Shown: one piece after another, positions 6,994 to 13,652 of the stretch
Layout of the letters: every line of letters starts with the position of its first letter
How positions within the stretch are numbered: the first letter of the stretch is position 1
From: Ruthenibacterium lactatiformans
Lineage (GTDB): Bacteria > Bacillota > Clostridia > Oscillospirales > Ruminococcaceae
Assembly (NCBI RefSeq): GCF_000949455.1
Contig: NZ_JXXK01000046.1
Coordinates: forward strand, 1-17,251
Direction: 5' to 3'
Length of the DNA: 17,251 nt
Translations under genes and position numbers: made by a program
Notes under the pieces: generated by a model
Seen by the model: the letters and a program-made list of their open reading frames with translations, nothing else
The model's database searches: none
Told to the model about the DNA's origin: nothing

Positions 6994-7200
6994 AAAAGCA
7001 CAGGGCCTTTGGCCCCGTTCGCCGCGCACGGCGCGGGGTTATTTTAAATGAAAAAGGGATTCACCACCCCTTTTTGGCGGCATTCGCCGCGTGGCTTGCA
7101 CTTTGCTGCGCAAAGATGCATGGCTTTGCCACCGCCAGCTTTTTCCCCCGGACTTTTCTTTTACCTCTTTATCTTTTTCGACAGTCTGAAAAGCACAGGG
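6994..7200. repeat. Dispersed modular repeat, copy A, flanked by 12-bp direct repeats
   Basis: A unit of about 183 bp (7006-7188) lies between direct repeats AAAAGCACAGGG at 6994-7005 and 7189-7200. The right repeat is one arm of the YjdF terminator. Modules shared with copy B (11508-11783), in order: AGGGCCTnnGGCCCCGTT; CGCCGCGCACGGCG; GGGGTTATTTTAAATG; the AAAAAGGG/CCCTTTTT hairpin; an AGCTTTTTCCCC..GGAC stretch; and TTTTTCGACAGTCTG at the right end. Between the hairpin and the AGCTTTTT module, copy A has a private 60-bp, highly structured insert (7076-7136). It encodes no convincing protein. Confidence 0.75.
7020..7045 (+). terminator. Probable terminator downstream of the first MATE gene
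   Basis: A stem CGCCG/CGGCG (7020-7033) with a 4-nt loop is followed by CGGGGTTATTTT. A second hairpin, AAAAAGGG/CCCTTTTT (7051-7075), follows at once and works in either direction. Both belong to the dispersed repeat. Confidence 0.5.
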
Positions 7201-7228
7201 GCAGGTCTTTACCTGCCCCTGTGCTTTT
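7189..7228 (-). terminator. YjdF terminator overlapping the end of its coding region
   Basis: A perfect 18-bp stem, 7189-7206 with 7211-7228, and a 4-nt loop; the minus-strand 3' arm ends CTTTT. The last six codons of the YjdF gene form the 5' arm, and the TAA stop (7211-7209) lies at the arm/loop border. Confidence 0.8.
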
Positions 7229-7625
7229 CCTTCCTGCGCTGAACGCGCAGGGCAAAGCGCCGCTCCCGGTCCGCCTGCTCCTGTTCCCGGCGCGCGGCGG
7301 CACGGGCCTGTTTGCCGGCACCGCGCGCCAGTGCCAGCGCCTGCTGCGCCTTCGTTCCCACGCCTTGTACGGCAAGGGAACGCCGGGCCATGCGCCGGGC
7401 ACGCTTCGGGTTTTCCTCCCGGGGCCTCCGGACATCCGCCAGCGGGGGGCCAAAGTGCAGCTGCGCCCAGTTTTGCAGCATCCACTCATAGATCTCGCCG
7501 TCTTTCGGCTCCGCCCCAAACACCACACGGCAGGCCGTAAGGCCGCCCGGTTCCTCCCGCTCGTACACGCCTACCCAGAAAGGGTCCTCAAAAAACACGG
7601 TAAACGACGCCCGAGACTTCTGCAT
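7209..7625 (-). CDS. yjdF: YjdF-family protein (DUF2992)
   Basis: A 138-residue protein of the DUF2992/YjdF family. Seen: the N-terminal family start FTVFFEDPFWVGVYER, a central YEWMLQNW-type segment (about residues 47-54), then a long, very basic and Arg/Ala/Gln-rich helical tail (about 65-138) ending KEKHRGR, which matches the usual charged ending of the family. Biochemical function is unknown; the family is tied to the yjdF riboswitch, which binds azaaromatic compounds, so a role in handling toxic aromatic heterocycles is inferred. The ATG at 7625 has GGGAGG 9-10 nt upstream, within the riboswitch's 3' end. The gene is next to a MerR regulator and two MATE pumps. Oddity: the stop codon sits in the loop of the terminator. 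Confidence 0.88.
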   Translation of the reverse strand: MQKSRASFTVFFEDPFWVGVYEREEPGGLTACRVVFGAEPKDGEIYEWMLQNWAQLHFGPPLADVRRPREENPKRARRMARRSLAVQGVGTKAQQALALARGAGKQARAAARREQEQADRERRFALRVQRRKEKHRGR

Positions 7626-7745
7626 CCGTCTCTTCCTCCCTTTAGAAAATCCTTGCAGGGAACGGACGACCCGGGAGGGAAGGTTACTGACAGGGCATGC
7701 ACCCCGCGCGCGGACTACCGACCGCGCCGTGTTTTTATCTCTGCC
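7626..7745 (-). ncRNA. yjdF riboswitch (azaaromatic-responsive leader)
   Basis: A 120-nt leader lies between a good promoter and the YjdF start. On the minus strand it contains ACACGG near its 5' end, CTGTCAGTAACCTTCC in the middle and GCAAGGATTTTCTAAAGG at its 3' end, matching my memory of conserved yjdF-motif segments. A CCTCCC following the central block is complementary to the GGGAGG ribosome binding site, consistent with control of translation. The class is known to precede yjdF genes and to sense azaaromatics. No covariance-model score was available. Confidence 0.75.
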
Positions 7746-7750
7746 GTTTT

Positions 7751-7779
7751 ATTATACTGCGCGCTGCGGCACTGTACAA
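7751..7779 (-). promoter_or_regulatory. Promoter of the yjdF riboswitch transcript
   Basis: Minus-strand TTGTAC (7779-7774), a 17-bp spacer and a perfect TATAAT (7756-7751). It begins only 8 bp beyond the stop codon of the MerR gene, so the YjdF gene can be transcribed on its own or by read-through from merR. Confidence 0.7.
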
Positions 7780-7786
7780 GAACCGT

Positions 7787-8584
7787 TCATTCCTCTGCCC
7801 GGCAAACGGGGAACAGCACGCCCGTCTCCAGTTCCTCCGGGTCGTGCACCATGGCCTCGTCCTTGATATACCGTTCAATGGCCGGACCGCAGACTTTATA
7901 TTCCGGATGATGCGCCACCCACCCACACAGGGCATCATATGCATACTTGATATTCTCATATGGGCCAGTATGCGTCACAGCCGCGAACGTGCCCGCCGGG
8001 ATCACCGACACATTCGGTCCGTCCGCGTCTACAGCCGCCTGTGCTTCAACATCCATATGCTCATAAGAAAACTCCTCTCCGTGGTACCGCGCCTGTGTGG
8101 GGCCGGTACGCCGCACACCTGCCCGCTTCATTTGCGCGCGCAGTTCCGCGAACAGGTCGTGCATCTCTCCAATCTGAATGGTCCGCCGGACACTGAATAC
8201 CTTCTGCGCCGGAGCCTGCATTAAGATTACATGATAAGTATCGTTTGCCATGCTGGTTCCCTCCATTTGAACGATGGCAGCTTCCATCCGGCGGATGACC
8301 CGGCGCATCTCGTTCAATTGGGCATACGCGCTTATGCGCCTCACATGGATGCGGTGTGCCAGTTCTGTTTCCGGCAGCAAAAGCAGCTCCTTCACTTCTG
8401 CCAGTGTAAAGCCATAACTCTTGAGCGTCTCGATCTTTGCCAGCGCCGGCAATTGGCCGCCTGTATAATAGCGGTATCCGTTTTCACCCATATGCGCGGG
8501 GCGCAGCAGCCCCATTGCATCATAATAGCGCAGGCTGCGTGCCGAAACATGCGCCAGATTGGAAAATTCGCCGATGGTATACAT
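7787..8584 (-). CDS. MerR-family regulator with GyrI-like effector domain
   Basis: A 265-residue BmrR-type activator. Order: a winged helix-turn-helix (residues 1-70) starting YTIGEFSNLAHVSARSLRYY, the family signature; a dimerisation coiled coil (about 75-115); then a GyrI-like ligand-binding domain (about 120-265) with FSVRRTIQIGEM and a late conserved Glu-rich end. Such proteins bind cationic or aromatic drugs and untwist promoters with long spacers. The ATG at 8584 has GAGGAG 9 nt upstream. Its own promoter (8647-8677) carries a classical MerR dyad in a 19-bp spacer, so autoregulation is expected. No other gene in the window has such an operator, so direct control of the MATE genes is only possible through read-through or sites elsewhere. 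YjdF is immediately downstream. Confidence 0.88.
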   Translation of the reverse strand: MYTIGEFSNLAHVSARSLRYYDAMGLLRPAHMGENGYRYYTGGQLPALAKIETLKSYGFTLAEVKELLLLPETELAHRIHVRRISAYAQLNEMRRVIRRMEAAIVQMEGTSMANDTYHVILMQAPAQKVFSVRRTIQIGEMHDLFAELRAQMKRAGVRRTGPTQARYHGEEFSYEHMDVEAQAAVDADGPNVSVIPAGTFAAVTHTGPYENIKYAYDALCGWVAHHPEYKVCGPAIERYIKDEAMVHDPEELETGVLFPVCRAEE

Positions 8585-8646
8585 GCCGTTTTTCTCCTCT
8601 TCCGCCCGTTCCCGGGAACGGGCACGTATGGACCGGTCCTGTAACG

Positions 8647-8677
8647 ACTATATACCTTGCCACAGTGACAAGGTCAA
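8647..8677 (-). promoter_or_regulatory. MerR-type promoter and operator (19-bp spacer with dyad)
   Basis: Minus strand: -35 TTGACC (8677-8672), exactly 19 bp, -10 TATAGT (8652-8647). The 21-bp near-perfect palindrome at 8654-8674 (ACCTTG, n, CAC, n, GTG, n, CAAGGT) fills the spacer. The long spacer with a centred dyad is the hallmark of MerR-activated promoters. It controls the MerR gene and perhaps yjdF. Confidence 0.92.
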
Positions 8678-8775
8678 GGCTTTCCGAAAAAATTTTTTTG
8701 CTGCTCCGTTTTGCCGCGTCGTCTTTCCGCAGCGGACGTGCCGGAATTTTGTTTCCGTTTCCGTTGGCTGAAACG

Positions 8776-8809
8776 GTAAAAAATAAGGCAAACACAAAAG
8801 TGTCTGCCT
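8776..8809 (-). terminator. Terminator of the second MATE gene
   Basis: Stem AGGCA-A-ACAC/GTGT-C-TGCCT (8786-8809) with an AAAA loop, followed on the minus strand by TTATTTTTTACC. A second small hairpin, CCGTTTC/GAAACGG (8755-8776), follows. It separates the MATE gene from the merR promoter. Confidence 0.8.
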
Positions 8810-8862
8810 CCGCTTATTAAAAGCTTCCTTTTCAGCGCATTGACGCAGAAAACCGGTGCCGT

Positions 8863-10188
8863 TCATCCCACGCCCCGCACGCGCATGCTGCGCAGGTACG
8901 GCACCTCCAGCAGCAGCATACAGAGCCATCCCGCAAGGCTGGCCCACGCCACGGCTGTAAGCCCCATGCGGGGCACCAACAGATACACGAACACAACGCG
9001 CACCGATATCTGCGTGAACGTGCCTGCCAGAGTGATCTTCATATCTCCCAACCCGCGAAAATACCCCTGCAGGCCGTTGGTGTACGCAGGCAGCAAATAG
9101 AAAAACGCCATGAGGAACAGATAGGACGCACCCAGTGCCACGGCGCTTTCATCCGCCCCCACGAACAGGCGCATGATAGGCGCGCGCAGCGGCAGGACGA
9201 CGCAGAACAAAAGCATCCAATATCCGGTCTCCACCATCAGCCCCCGGGACAGGCCCATGCGCATACGCCCGTATTCCTTCGCGCCCCGGTTTTGGGAGAC
9301 AAATGTCATCATCCCCGAGGAAATGCTTTGCTCCGGCGTAAACGCGAAATCATCCACCCGGCTGACGGCGTTGAACACCGCGATGGCCTCTACGCCGAGC
9401 CCGTTCACACAGCCCTGGATCAGCAGTTTTCCCACCGGCTGGCAGGCCTGCTGCAGCGCCGTTACGCTGCCCTGCTGCAGCGTCAGCTTCATCAACATCC
9501 TGTCCGGCCGCAGCTCTGCTCTGGTAAGGCGCAGCGCAGCAAGATTACGCTCTGTATAAATAACACATAAAATTGCAGAAAGGCTTTCGGCGAGGACGGT
9601 GGCAATTCCCGCGCCCACCGCACCCCAGTGCAGGCCTGCCACAAACGCCACGTCCAATCCGGCGTTGAGCACCGATGCCAGCGCCAGAAAACGGATGGGG
9701 GTGCGGGAATCGCCCACACTGCGCATGGCCGCCGCGTAAGCGTTGTAGACAAAGGTAAACGGCATACCCAGAAAAATGATGCACAAATATGCCCGGGCCT
9801 GCGGAAATATCTCGTCCGGAACGTTCAGCAGGCGCAGCAGCGGCCCGGCCAGCGGCAAGCCCAGCGCCAGCACCGCCGCCGAAAAAAACAGTCCCAGAAA
9901 CAGCGTGGCCGCAAATTCCCGCCGCAGCTTCTCCGTATCCCGCGCGCCGAAATATTCGCTCATCAGCACCGATGCGCCGATGCAAAGCCCCGAAACGCCC
10001 AGGATGATGATGTTCATTACGGGGTTGGCCGTACCCACGGCCGCCAGGGCGCCGGTGCCGGCAAAGCGCCCCACGACGATGGAGTCCACCGCATTGTAGG
10101 CAAGCTGGAACAGATTGCCCAGAATGATAGGTACGGAAAAGCTCACCAGATGGCGCGTTACATTGCCGCGCGTCATGTCCCGAATCAT
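8863..10188 (-). CDS. MATE-family multidrug/Na+ antiporter (second copy)
   Basis: A 441-residue, twelve-helix MATE transporter. Seen: MTRGNVTRHLVSFSVPIILG leading into helix 1, LAYNAVDSIVVGRFAG (the family's helix 1-2 pattern), an AAMRSVGDSRTP turn after helix 5, VSQNRGAKEYGRMR at the helix 8 end and GLQGYFRGLGD in helix 10-11. Export of cationic small molecules is the family role; substrate unknown. The ATG at 10188 has GGGGAGGG 8 nt upstream. A weak promoter, TGGAAA-17-TATACT, lies at 10264-10236. It is only distantly related to the first MATE protein: the same motifs but different flanking residues, so not a recent duplication. It is separate from the downstream merR gene by a terminator. 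Confidence 0.9.
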   Translation of the reverse strand: MIRDMTRGNVTRHLVSFSVPIILGNLFQLAYNAVDSIVVGRFAGTGALAAVGTANPVMNIIILGVSGLCIGASVLMSEYFGARDTEKLRREFAATLFLGLFFSAAVLALGLPLAGPLLRLLNVPDEIFPQARAYLCIIFLGMPFTFVYNAYAAAMRSVGDSRTPIRFLALASVLNAGLDVAFVAGLHWGAVGAGIATVLAESLSAILCVIYTERNLAALRLTRAELRPDRMLMKLTLQQGSVTALQQACQPVGKLLIQGCVNGLGVEAIAVFNAVSRVDDFAFTPEQSISSGMMTFVSQNRGAKEYGRMRMGLSRGLMVETGYWMLLFCVVLPLRAPIMRLFVGADESAVALGASYLFLMAFFYLLPAYTNGLQGYFRGLGDMKITLAGTFTQISVRVVFVYLLVPRMGLTAVAWASLAGWLCMLLLEVPYLRSMRVRGVG

Positions 10189-10235
10189 GCATCAGCCCTC
10201 CCCGGCGCGGCCCGCGCCGCGCCCGTATGCTTTTC

Positions 10236-10264
10236 AGTATAGCGGAGCGGGCACGGGTTTTCCA
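10236..10264 (-). promoter_or_regulatory. Candidate promoter of the second MATE gene
   Basis: Minus-strand TATACT (10241-10236) is a good -10; the hexamer 17 bp upstream, TGGAAA (10264-10259), is a weak -35. The leader would be about 45 nt and contains a GC-rich self-complementary stretch. Confidence 0.45.
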
Positions 10265-10330
10265 TTGTGATTGCAAGGCATTTTCCGCTGAGCCTTGCGA
10301 TTTTTGCTCAATTTCCGCCGGAAGCGGCCG

Positions 10331-10361
10331 CGCCCCGCCCGGCTTTCAGCCGTGCGGGGCG
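10331..10361 (-). terminator. Strong hairpin after the epimerase-like gene
   Basis: Stem CGCCCCGC-x-CGGC/GCCG-x-GCGGGGCG with one internal mismatch and a 5-nt loop. No T run follows on the minus strand; the plus strand has GTGTTTTC. It lies 16 nt after the stop codon and probably ends that transcript, but it is not a canonical intrinsic terminator. Confidence 0.5.
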
Positions 10362-10376
10362 TGTTTTCGGTCTGCA

Positions 10377-11414
10377 TTAAGCGAGATGCGCGCCGTCAAA
10401 TACGGCTTTGGCCGCGCTCTGCGCCGCCAGGACTCTGTCGCACCAGGTGTCGAACTCCGGATCCGGCGTTTGCAGCTCCGGGTGCGCCAGCAAATATTCC
10501 ACCGCGCCGCGGATACCCTGGGCCATGGAAACGCGGGGCGCGAAATCCGGCACGAGCCGCTTGATCTTGGTGTTGTCAAAGCGTACGTTGGCGGCCTTGT
10601 CGCCCAGCAGCGGACCTTCAAAATCATAGCCCGCGGCCCGGCCGCATACGGCCAGGAATTTGCTGGCGACATATGCCGCGCACAGCGGCGCACCCATGGC
10701 TGACGCGAGCACCGCGTAGATCTGGTTCCACGTCATCCCCTCGTCGGTGGTGATGTGTACCGCAGTGCCCAGCGCGTGGGGGTTACCCATCAGACCCACA
10801 AAACCAACGGCAAAATCATCGGCATGGGTGGCCGTCCACAGCGACGTGCCGTCGCCGGGGATGATAACGGGTTTGCCCGCCCGGATGCGGGCCAGCGTCT
10901 GCCAGCAGCCGCGTGCGCCGTGCAGCGCCACCACGGCCTTGCCGCCGCAATAGGTGTGGCTGGGGCGCACGATGGTCACCGGAAAGCCTTCCTCCCGGTA
11001 CCGCTCCATCAGGAAATTTTCGCAGGCGATCTTATCGCGGGAATACTGCCAGTAAGGGTTTGCCAGGGGCGTGCTTTCGGTGATGGGCAGCGCGGCCACG
11101 GGCTTCTGGTATGCCGACGCGCTGCTGATAAAAATGTACTGGGCCGCGCGCCCCGCAAACAGGCGCACGTCACGCTGGACGTCCTCCTCGGTAAAGGCGA
11201 TGAAATCCACCGCCACGTCGAACCGCTCGTCTCCCAGTGCGGCCTTCACCGCAGCTTCGTCATGGATGTCCGCTGTAAGCACCCGCGCGCCCCGGGGCGC
11301 GCGGGCCGCGTTGGTGCCGCGGTTGAGCAGCGTCAGTTCCCAGCCGCGGGCCAGCGCCAGAGCGCCGACGGCTGTGCTGATGACCCCCGTGCCGCCGATG
11401 AACAATGCTTTCAT
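10377..11414 (-). CDS. NAD-dependent epimerase/dehydratase-like protein (extended/atypical SDR)
   Basis: A 345-residue short-chain dehydrogenase of the extended type acting on a nucleotide sugar or similar substrate. Seen: the NAD(P)-binding glycine motif FIGGTGVIS (residues 6-13), Asp49 of the TADIHD segment, the SSASAY region (97-102) and the active-site Tyr124-xxx-Lys128 in YSRDK. The glycine motif GGTGxIS matches atypical extended SDRs (isoflavone-reductase/mRNA-binding-like SDRs), so it may be a reductase rather than a sugar epimerase. The ATG at 11414 has AAGGGGGAC upstream. It is transcribed alone: a hairpin follows and repeat B lies upstream. No sugar-biosynthesis genes are nearby, so the substrate is open. 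Confidence 0.85.
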   Translation of the reverse strand: MKALFIGGTGVISTAVGALALARGWELTLLNRGTNAARAPRGARVLTADIHDEAAVKAALGDERFDVAVDFIAFTEEDVQRDVRLFAGRAAQYIFISSASAYQKPVAALPITESTPLANPYWQYSRDKIACENFLMERYREEGFPVTIVRPSHTYCGGKAVVALHGARGCWQTLARIRAGKPVIIPGDGTSLWTATHADDFAVGFVGLMGNPHALGTAVHITTDEGMTWNQIYAVLASAMGAPLCAAYVASKFLAVCGRAAGYDFEGPLLGDKAANVRFDNTKIKRLVPDFAPRVSMAQGIRGAVEYLLAHPELQTPDPEFDTWCDRVLAAQSAAKAVFDGAHLA

Positions 11415-11494
11415 GGGTCGTCCCCCTTTTTTGTGATGCTTTCGCCGTGCCTGCCGCGCAGTCCGGCGTTATGATTTTATTGTAAAGCGCCCGC

Positions 11495-11533
11495 GGACAA
11501 AAAGCAAGCGCGGAGGCCTTGCGGCCTCCACGC
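11495..11533 (-). terminator. Distal duplicated terminator hairpin of repeat B
   Basis: Hairpin GCG-x-GGAGGCC/GGCCTCC-x-CGC (11508-11533, one mismatch, TTGC loop), followed on the minus strand by TTGCTTTTTGTCC. It shares 22 bp with the cotJC terminator at 11762-11783 and carries the T tract which that proximal copy lacks. Confidence 0.7.
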
Positions 11534-11783
11534 CAGCTTGGTGAAAAAGCTGCGCTTTTGCGCCAAGCTGCCTACGAACAGGGCCTGCGGCCCCGTTCGC
11601 CGCGCACGGCGGCCTTCGGCGGGCGCTTCGCTCTACACGCCTCGGCACTAGCCCTGCGGGGCGTCGCGGGGTTATTTTAAATGAAAAAGGGGTTCTCCAC
11701 CCCTTTTTCAAGCTTTTTCCCCGGACGCTTCTTTTCCTTCTTTGCCTTTTTCGACAGTCTGGCGCGGAGGCCTTGCGGCCTCC
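11508..11783. repeat. Dispersed modular repeat, copy B, flanked by 22-bp direct repeats
   Basis: A unit of about 232 bp (11530-11761) lies between identical 22-bp sequences at 11508-11529 and 11762-11783, each containing GGAGGCC-TTGC-GGCCTCC. It carries the same modules as copy A in the same orientation, including a perfect 11-bp TGAAAAAGGGG/CCCCTTTTTCA hairpin (11682-11710) and TTTTTCGACAGTCTG at the right end. Private modules are 11530-11578 (including AGCTTGG/CCAAGCT arms) and 11616-11668. No gene is present. Confidence 0.75.
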
Positions 11784-11787
11784 GCGC
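11762..11787 (-). terminator. Proximal terminator hairpin of the cotJC remnant
   Basis: A perfect 11-bp stem, GCGCGGAGGCC/GGCCTCCGCGC, with a TTGC loop, 13 nt beyond the cotJC stop. It has no T tract of its own; on the minus strand the repeat's CAGACTGTCG follows directly. Confidence 0.6.
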
Positions 11788-11800
11788 ATCTTTTGGCTGG

Positions 11801-12001
11801 TCAGCGGTCAAAGCTGGGATTGACGGCATAAAAATTGCGGCTGTCCAGGGTGTCCTTGACGGTTTCCAGCGCCTCGCCGAAGCGCTGGAAATGGACGATC
11901 TCCCGTTCACGCAGAAAACGGATGGGCGCGATCACGTCCGGGTCGTCCACCAGACGCAGAATATTGTCATAGGTGGTGCGGGCTTTCTGCTCTGCTGCGA
12001 T
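11801..12001 (-). pseudogene. cotJC: CotJC-type manganese catalase, C-terminal 66 residues only
   Basis: Reading the minus strand from 12001 gives an uninterrupted 66-codon frame ending in TGA. It begins IAAEQKARTTYDNILRL, contains DDPDVIAPIRFLREREIVHF and ends YAVNPSFDR. This is the conserved last third of Mn-catalase/CotJC proteins (about 190 residues when complete), including the helix with the REREIVHFQ metal-site residues. There is no start codon or ribosome binding site. Upstream the frame passes into sequence unlike the family, and a serine recombinase stops 66 nt away. The N-terminal two thirds is not found up to 17251. Known role of intact CotJC: inner spore-coat catalase-like protein; a vegetative Mn catalase cannot be excluded. 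It is either a decayed remnant or one half of a gene split by an excisable element. Confidence 0.85.
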
Positions 12002-12067
12002 GCGGTAAGAACAGCTTTAAGGCTTTTGCCGCGTCTGGGCTCCGTAAGCCTCGACGGGGGATAAAAT

Positions 12068-13621
12068 TCAGAAATCCCAGTGGATCTCCACGGGAACATT
12101 CTTTGTGCCCGGGATACGCTTGCCCACATAAATATGATCGATCATTGCTTCCACTATCTCGCGGCTGAGCCGCCCGGACTTCATGTACCGCCCGGCCCGC
12201 TCTCTGCAGCCGCCGTCCGTTTCGGCCTGAGCTTCCAGTTCTTCCACCTTTTTCCTGCCTTCTGCCGCCGAGCGTTCCAGCCTGTCGCATTCGGCGGACA
12301 AATCTTTGGACAGTTCCGCATAATCTCCCTCGGATAAAATCCCTTTTACCTTATCCAAATAAAGCCCCCGGAGTCCCCGCCTGCACTCCTCCAACTTTTT
12401 TTCGCAAGCCGTAACGTCCGCCGCGAGCCGCGTTTTTTTCTGTTCCAGGTTTCCGCTGTACTCGAGTCTCCGGGCCAGCTCATCCTGATCCAGATATTCC
12501 GCATTTATCCGGTTCAGTTCGGCAGCCACTATTTCCTCCAGCCGGGCGACTGAAATAAACGAGCCAACGCAGGCATCTTTTGCAACGTGACGGTTCGGAC
12601 ATTTCAAGTAGTGCTTTCCGCGGCTTTTAGATGAGCGCATAGCATAGCCGCAATACATGCAACGGGCCTTTTGGGAAAACAGGCCGACCGTCCCTTCTGC
12701 AAATGGCCTGACACGCTGTTCCCGCAGCGCCTGTACTTTTTCCCATAACGCTCTTTCGATGATCGGTTCGTGCGTTCCCTCCACCCGGTACCACTGTTCC
12801 CTGGGACGCGGCCTGTTTTGCTTTGTCTTGTAAGAAACGCTGCCGTATTTTCCCTGTACCATATTGCCGATATATATTTCATTTTCCAGCATATCGGCAA
12901 TGGCAGAATATTTCCAAAGTGTGCTGTTTTTTTTCGTGGGCTGCCGATACCGCAGGCCATGCCGACGCTTGTATTCCGTCGGGTTTGGAATGCCCCGGTC
13001 GTTGAGCAGCCGGGCGATGGCTGTCTTACCGTATCCTTGTGAAAACAGCGTGAACACCTCCCGCACCACAGCAGCAGCCTCTTCGTCTATCACAAGTCGT
13101 CCTTTCTGTTTTGGATCTTTCTGATATCCGTACAAAGCAAACGCGCCGATATGAAATCCATTTTCCCGACGGCTGTCCAGCACGCTGCGGATGTTGTCCG
13201 ACATATCTTCCAGATACCACTCGTTCACGAGCCCGTTGATCTGCCGAGATTTTTTGTTTCCTTTGCTGGCGGTGTCCGCGTTGTCAACGATGCTTACGAA
13301 CCGTATCCCCCAGGCGGGGAACAAACCGTGGATGTATTTTTCCACCAGTTCCAGTTCACGGGTGAACCGCGACTGTGTCTTGCACAGCACGATATCGAAT
13401 TTGTGCTGCTGCGCGTCCCGCAGCAGACGGTTGAATTGCGGGCGCCGCCTGTCCGCGCCTGCATAGTCGTCGTCACTATAAATGTCGAAAACGTCCCATC
13501 CCTGTTCCATCGCATATTGCAGCAGCATCGTTTTCTGGTTCTGAATGCTTCCGGAATCGCAGGTTCCGGCCGGCTTGTTCCTGTCTTCCTCCGACAGTCG
13601 GCAGTAGAGCGCCGCTTTCAC
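12068..13621 (-). CDS. Large serine recombinase
   Basis: A 517-residue site-specific recombinase that cuts and joins DNA through a covalent serine link. Order: a resolvase catalytic domain (about 1-150) with nucleophile Ser10 in YCRLSEED and the arginine-rich QSRFTRELE; the 'recombinase' DNA-binding domain (about 160-285) with DEEAAAVVREVF and GIPNPT; a zinc ribbon with Cys321, Cys324, Cys341 and Cys351 (CMYCG, KCPN); a coiled coil (about 375-460); and the common C-terminal ending VPVEIHWDF. It appears complete. GTG 13621 is chosen because GGAGG lies 7 nt upstream; the ATG at 13678 has no such site. It follows a 45-residue ORF, probably in one transcript, and its end is 66 nt from the truncated cotJC, suggesting that cotJC is its target site. 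Confidence 0.92.
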   Translation of the reverse strand: MKAALYCRLSEEDRNKPAGTCDSGSIQNQKTMLLQYAMEQGWDVFDIYSDDDYAGADRRRPQFNRLLRDAQQHKFDIVLCKTQSRFTRELELVEKYIHGLFPAWGIRFVSIVDNADTASKGNKKSRQINGLVNEWYLEDMSDNIRSVLDSRRENGFHIGAFALYGYQKDPKQKGRLVIDEEAAAVVREVFTLFSQGYGKTAIARLLNDRGIPNPTEYKRRHGLRYRQPTKKNSTLWKYSAIADMLENEIYIGNMVQGKYGSVSYKTKQNRPRPREQWYRVEGTHEPIIERALWEKVQALREQRVRPFAEGTVGLFSQKARCMYCGYAMRSSKSRGKHYLKCPNRHVAKDACVGSFISVARLEEIVAAELNRINAEYLDQDELARRLEYSGNLEQKKTRLAADVTACEKKLEECRRGLRGLYLDKVKGILSEGDYAELSKDLSAECDRLERSAAEGRKKVEELEAQAETDGGCRERAGRYMKSGRLSREIVEAMIDHIYVGKRIPGTKNVPVEIHWDF

Positions 13622-13652
13622 GGCTTTGCCTCCCCGCGCGGGCCTGTGCCCA

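Noticed and set aside
7039..7200. Protein coding in repeat A (basic Lys-rich frame ending SLFHLK)
   Set aside because: The corresponding frame in repeat B diverges completely at protein level while the DNA modules stay alike, so the conservation is of nucleic acid, not protein.
10273..10305. Plus-strand terminator-like hairpin GCAAGGC/GCCTTGC followed by GATTTTT
   Set aside because: It has a 12-nt loop, and no plus-strand gene lies upstream for over 3 kb. It may be accidental or may limit antisense transcription.
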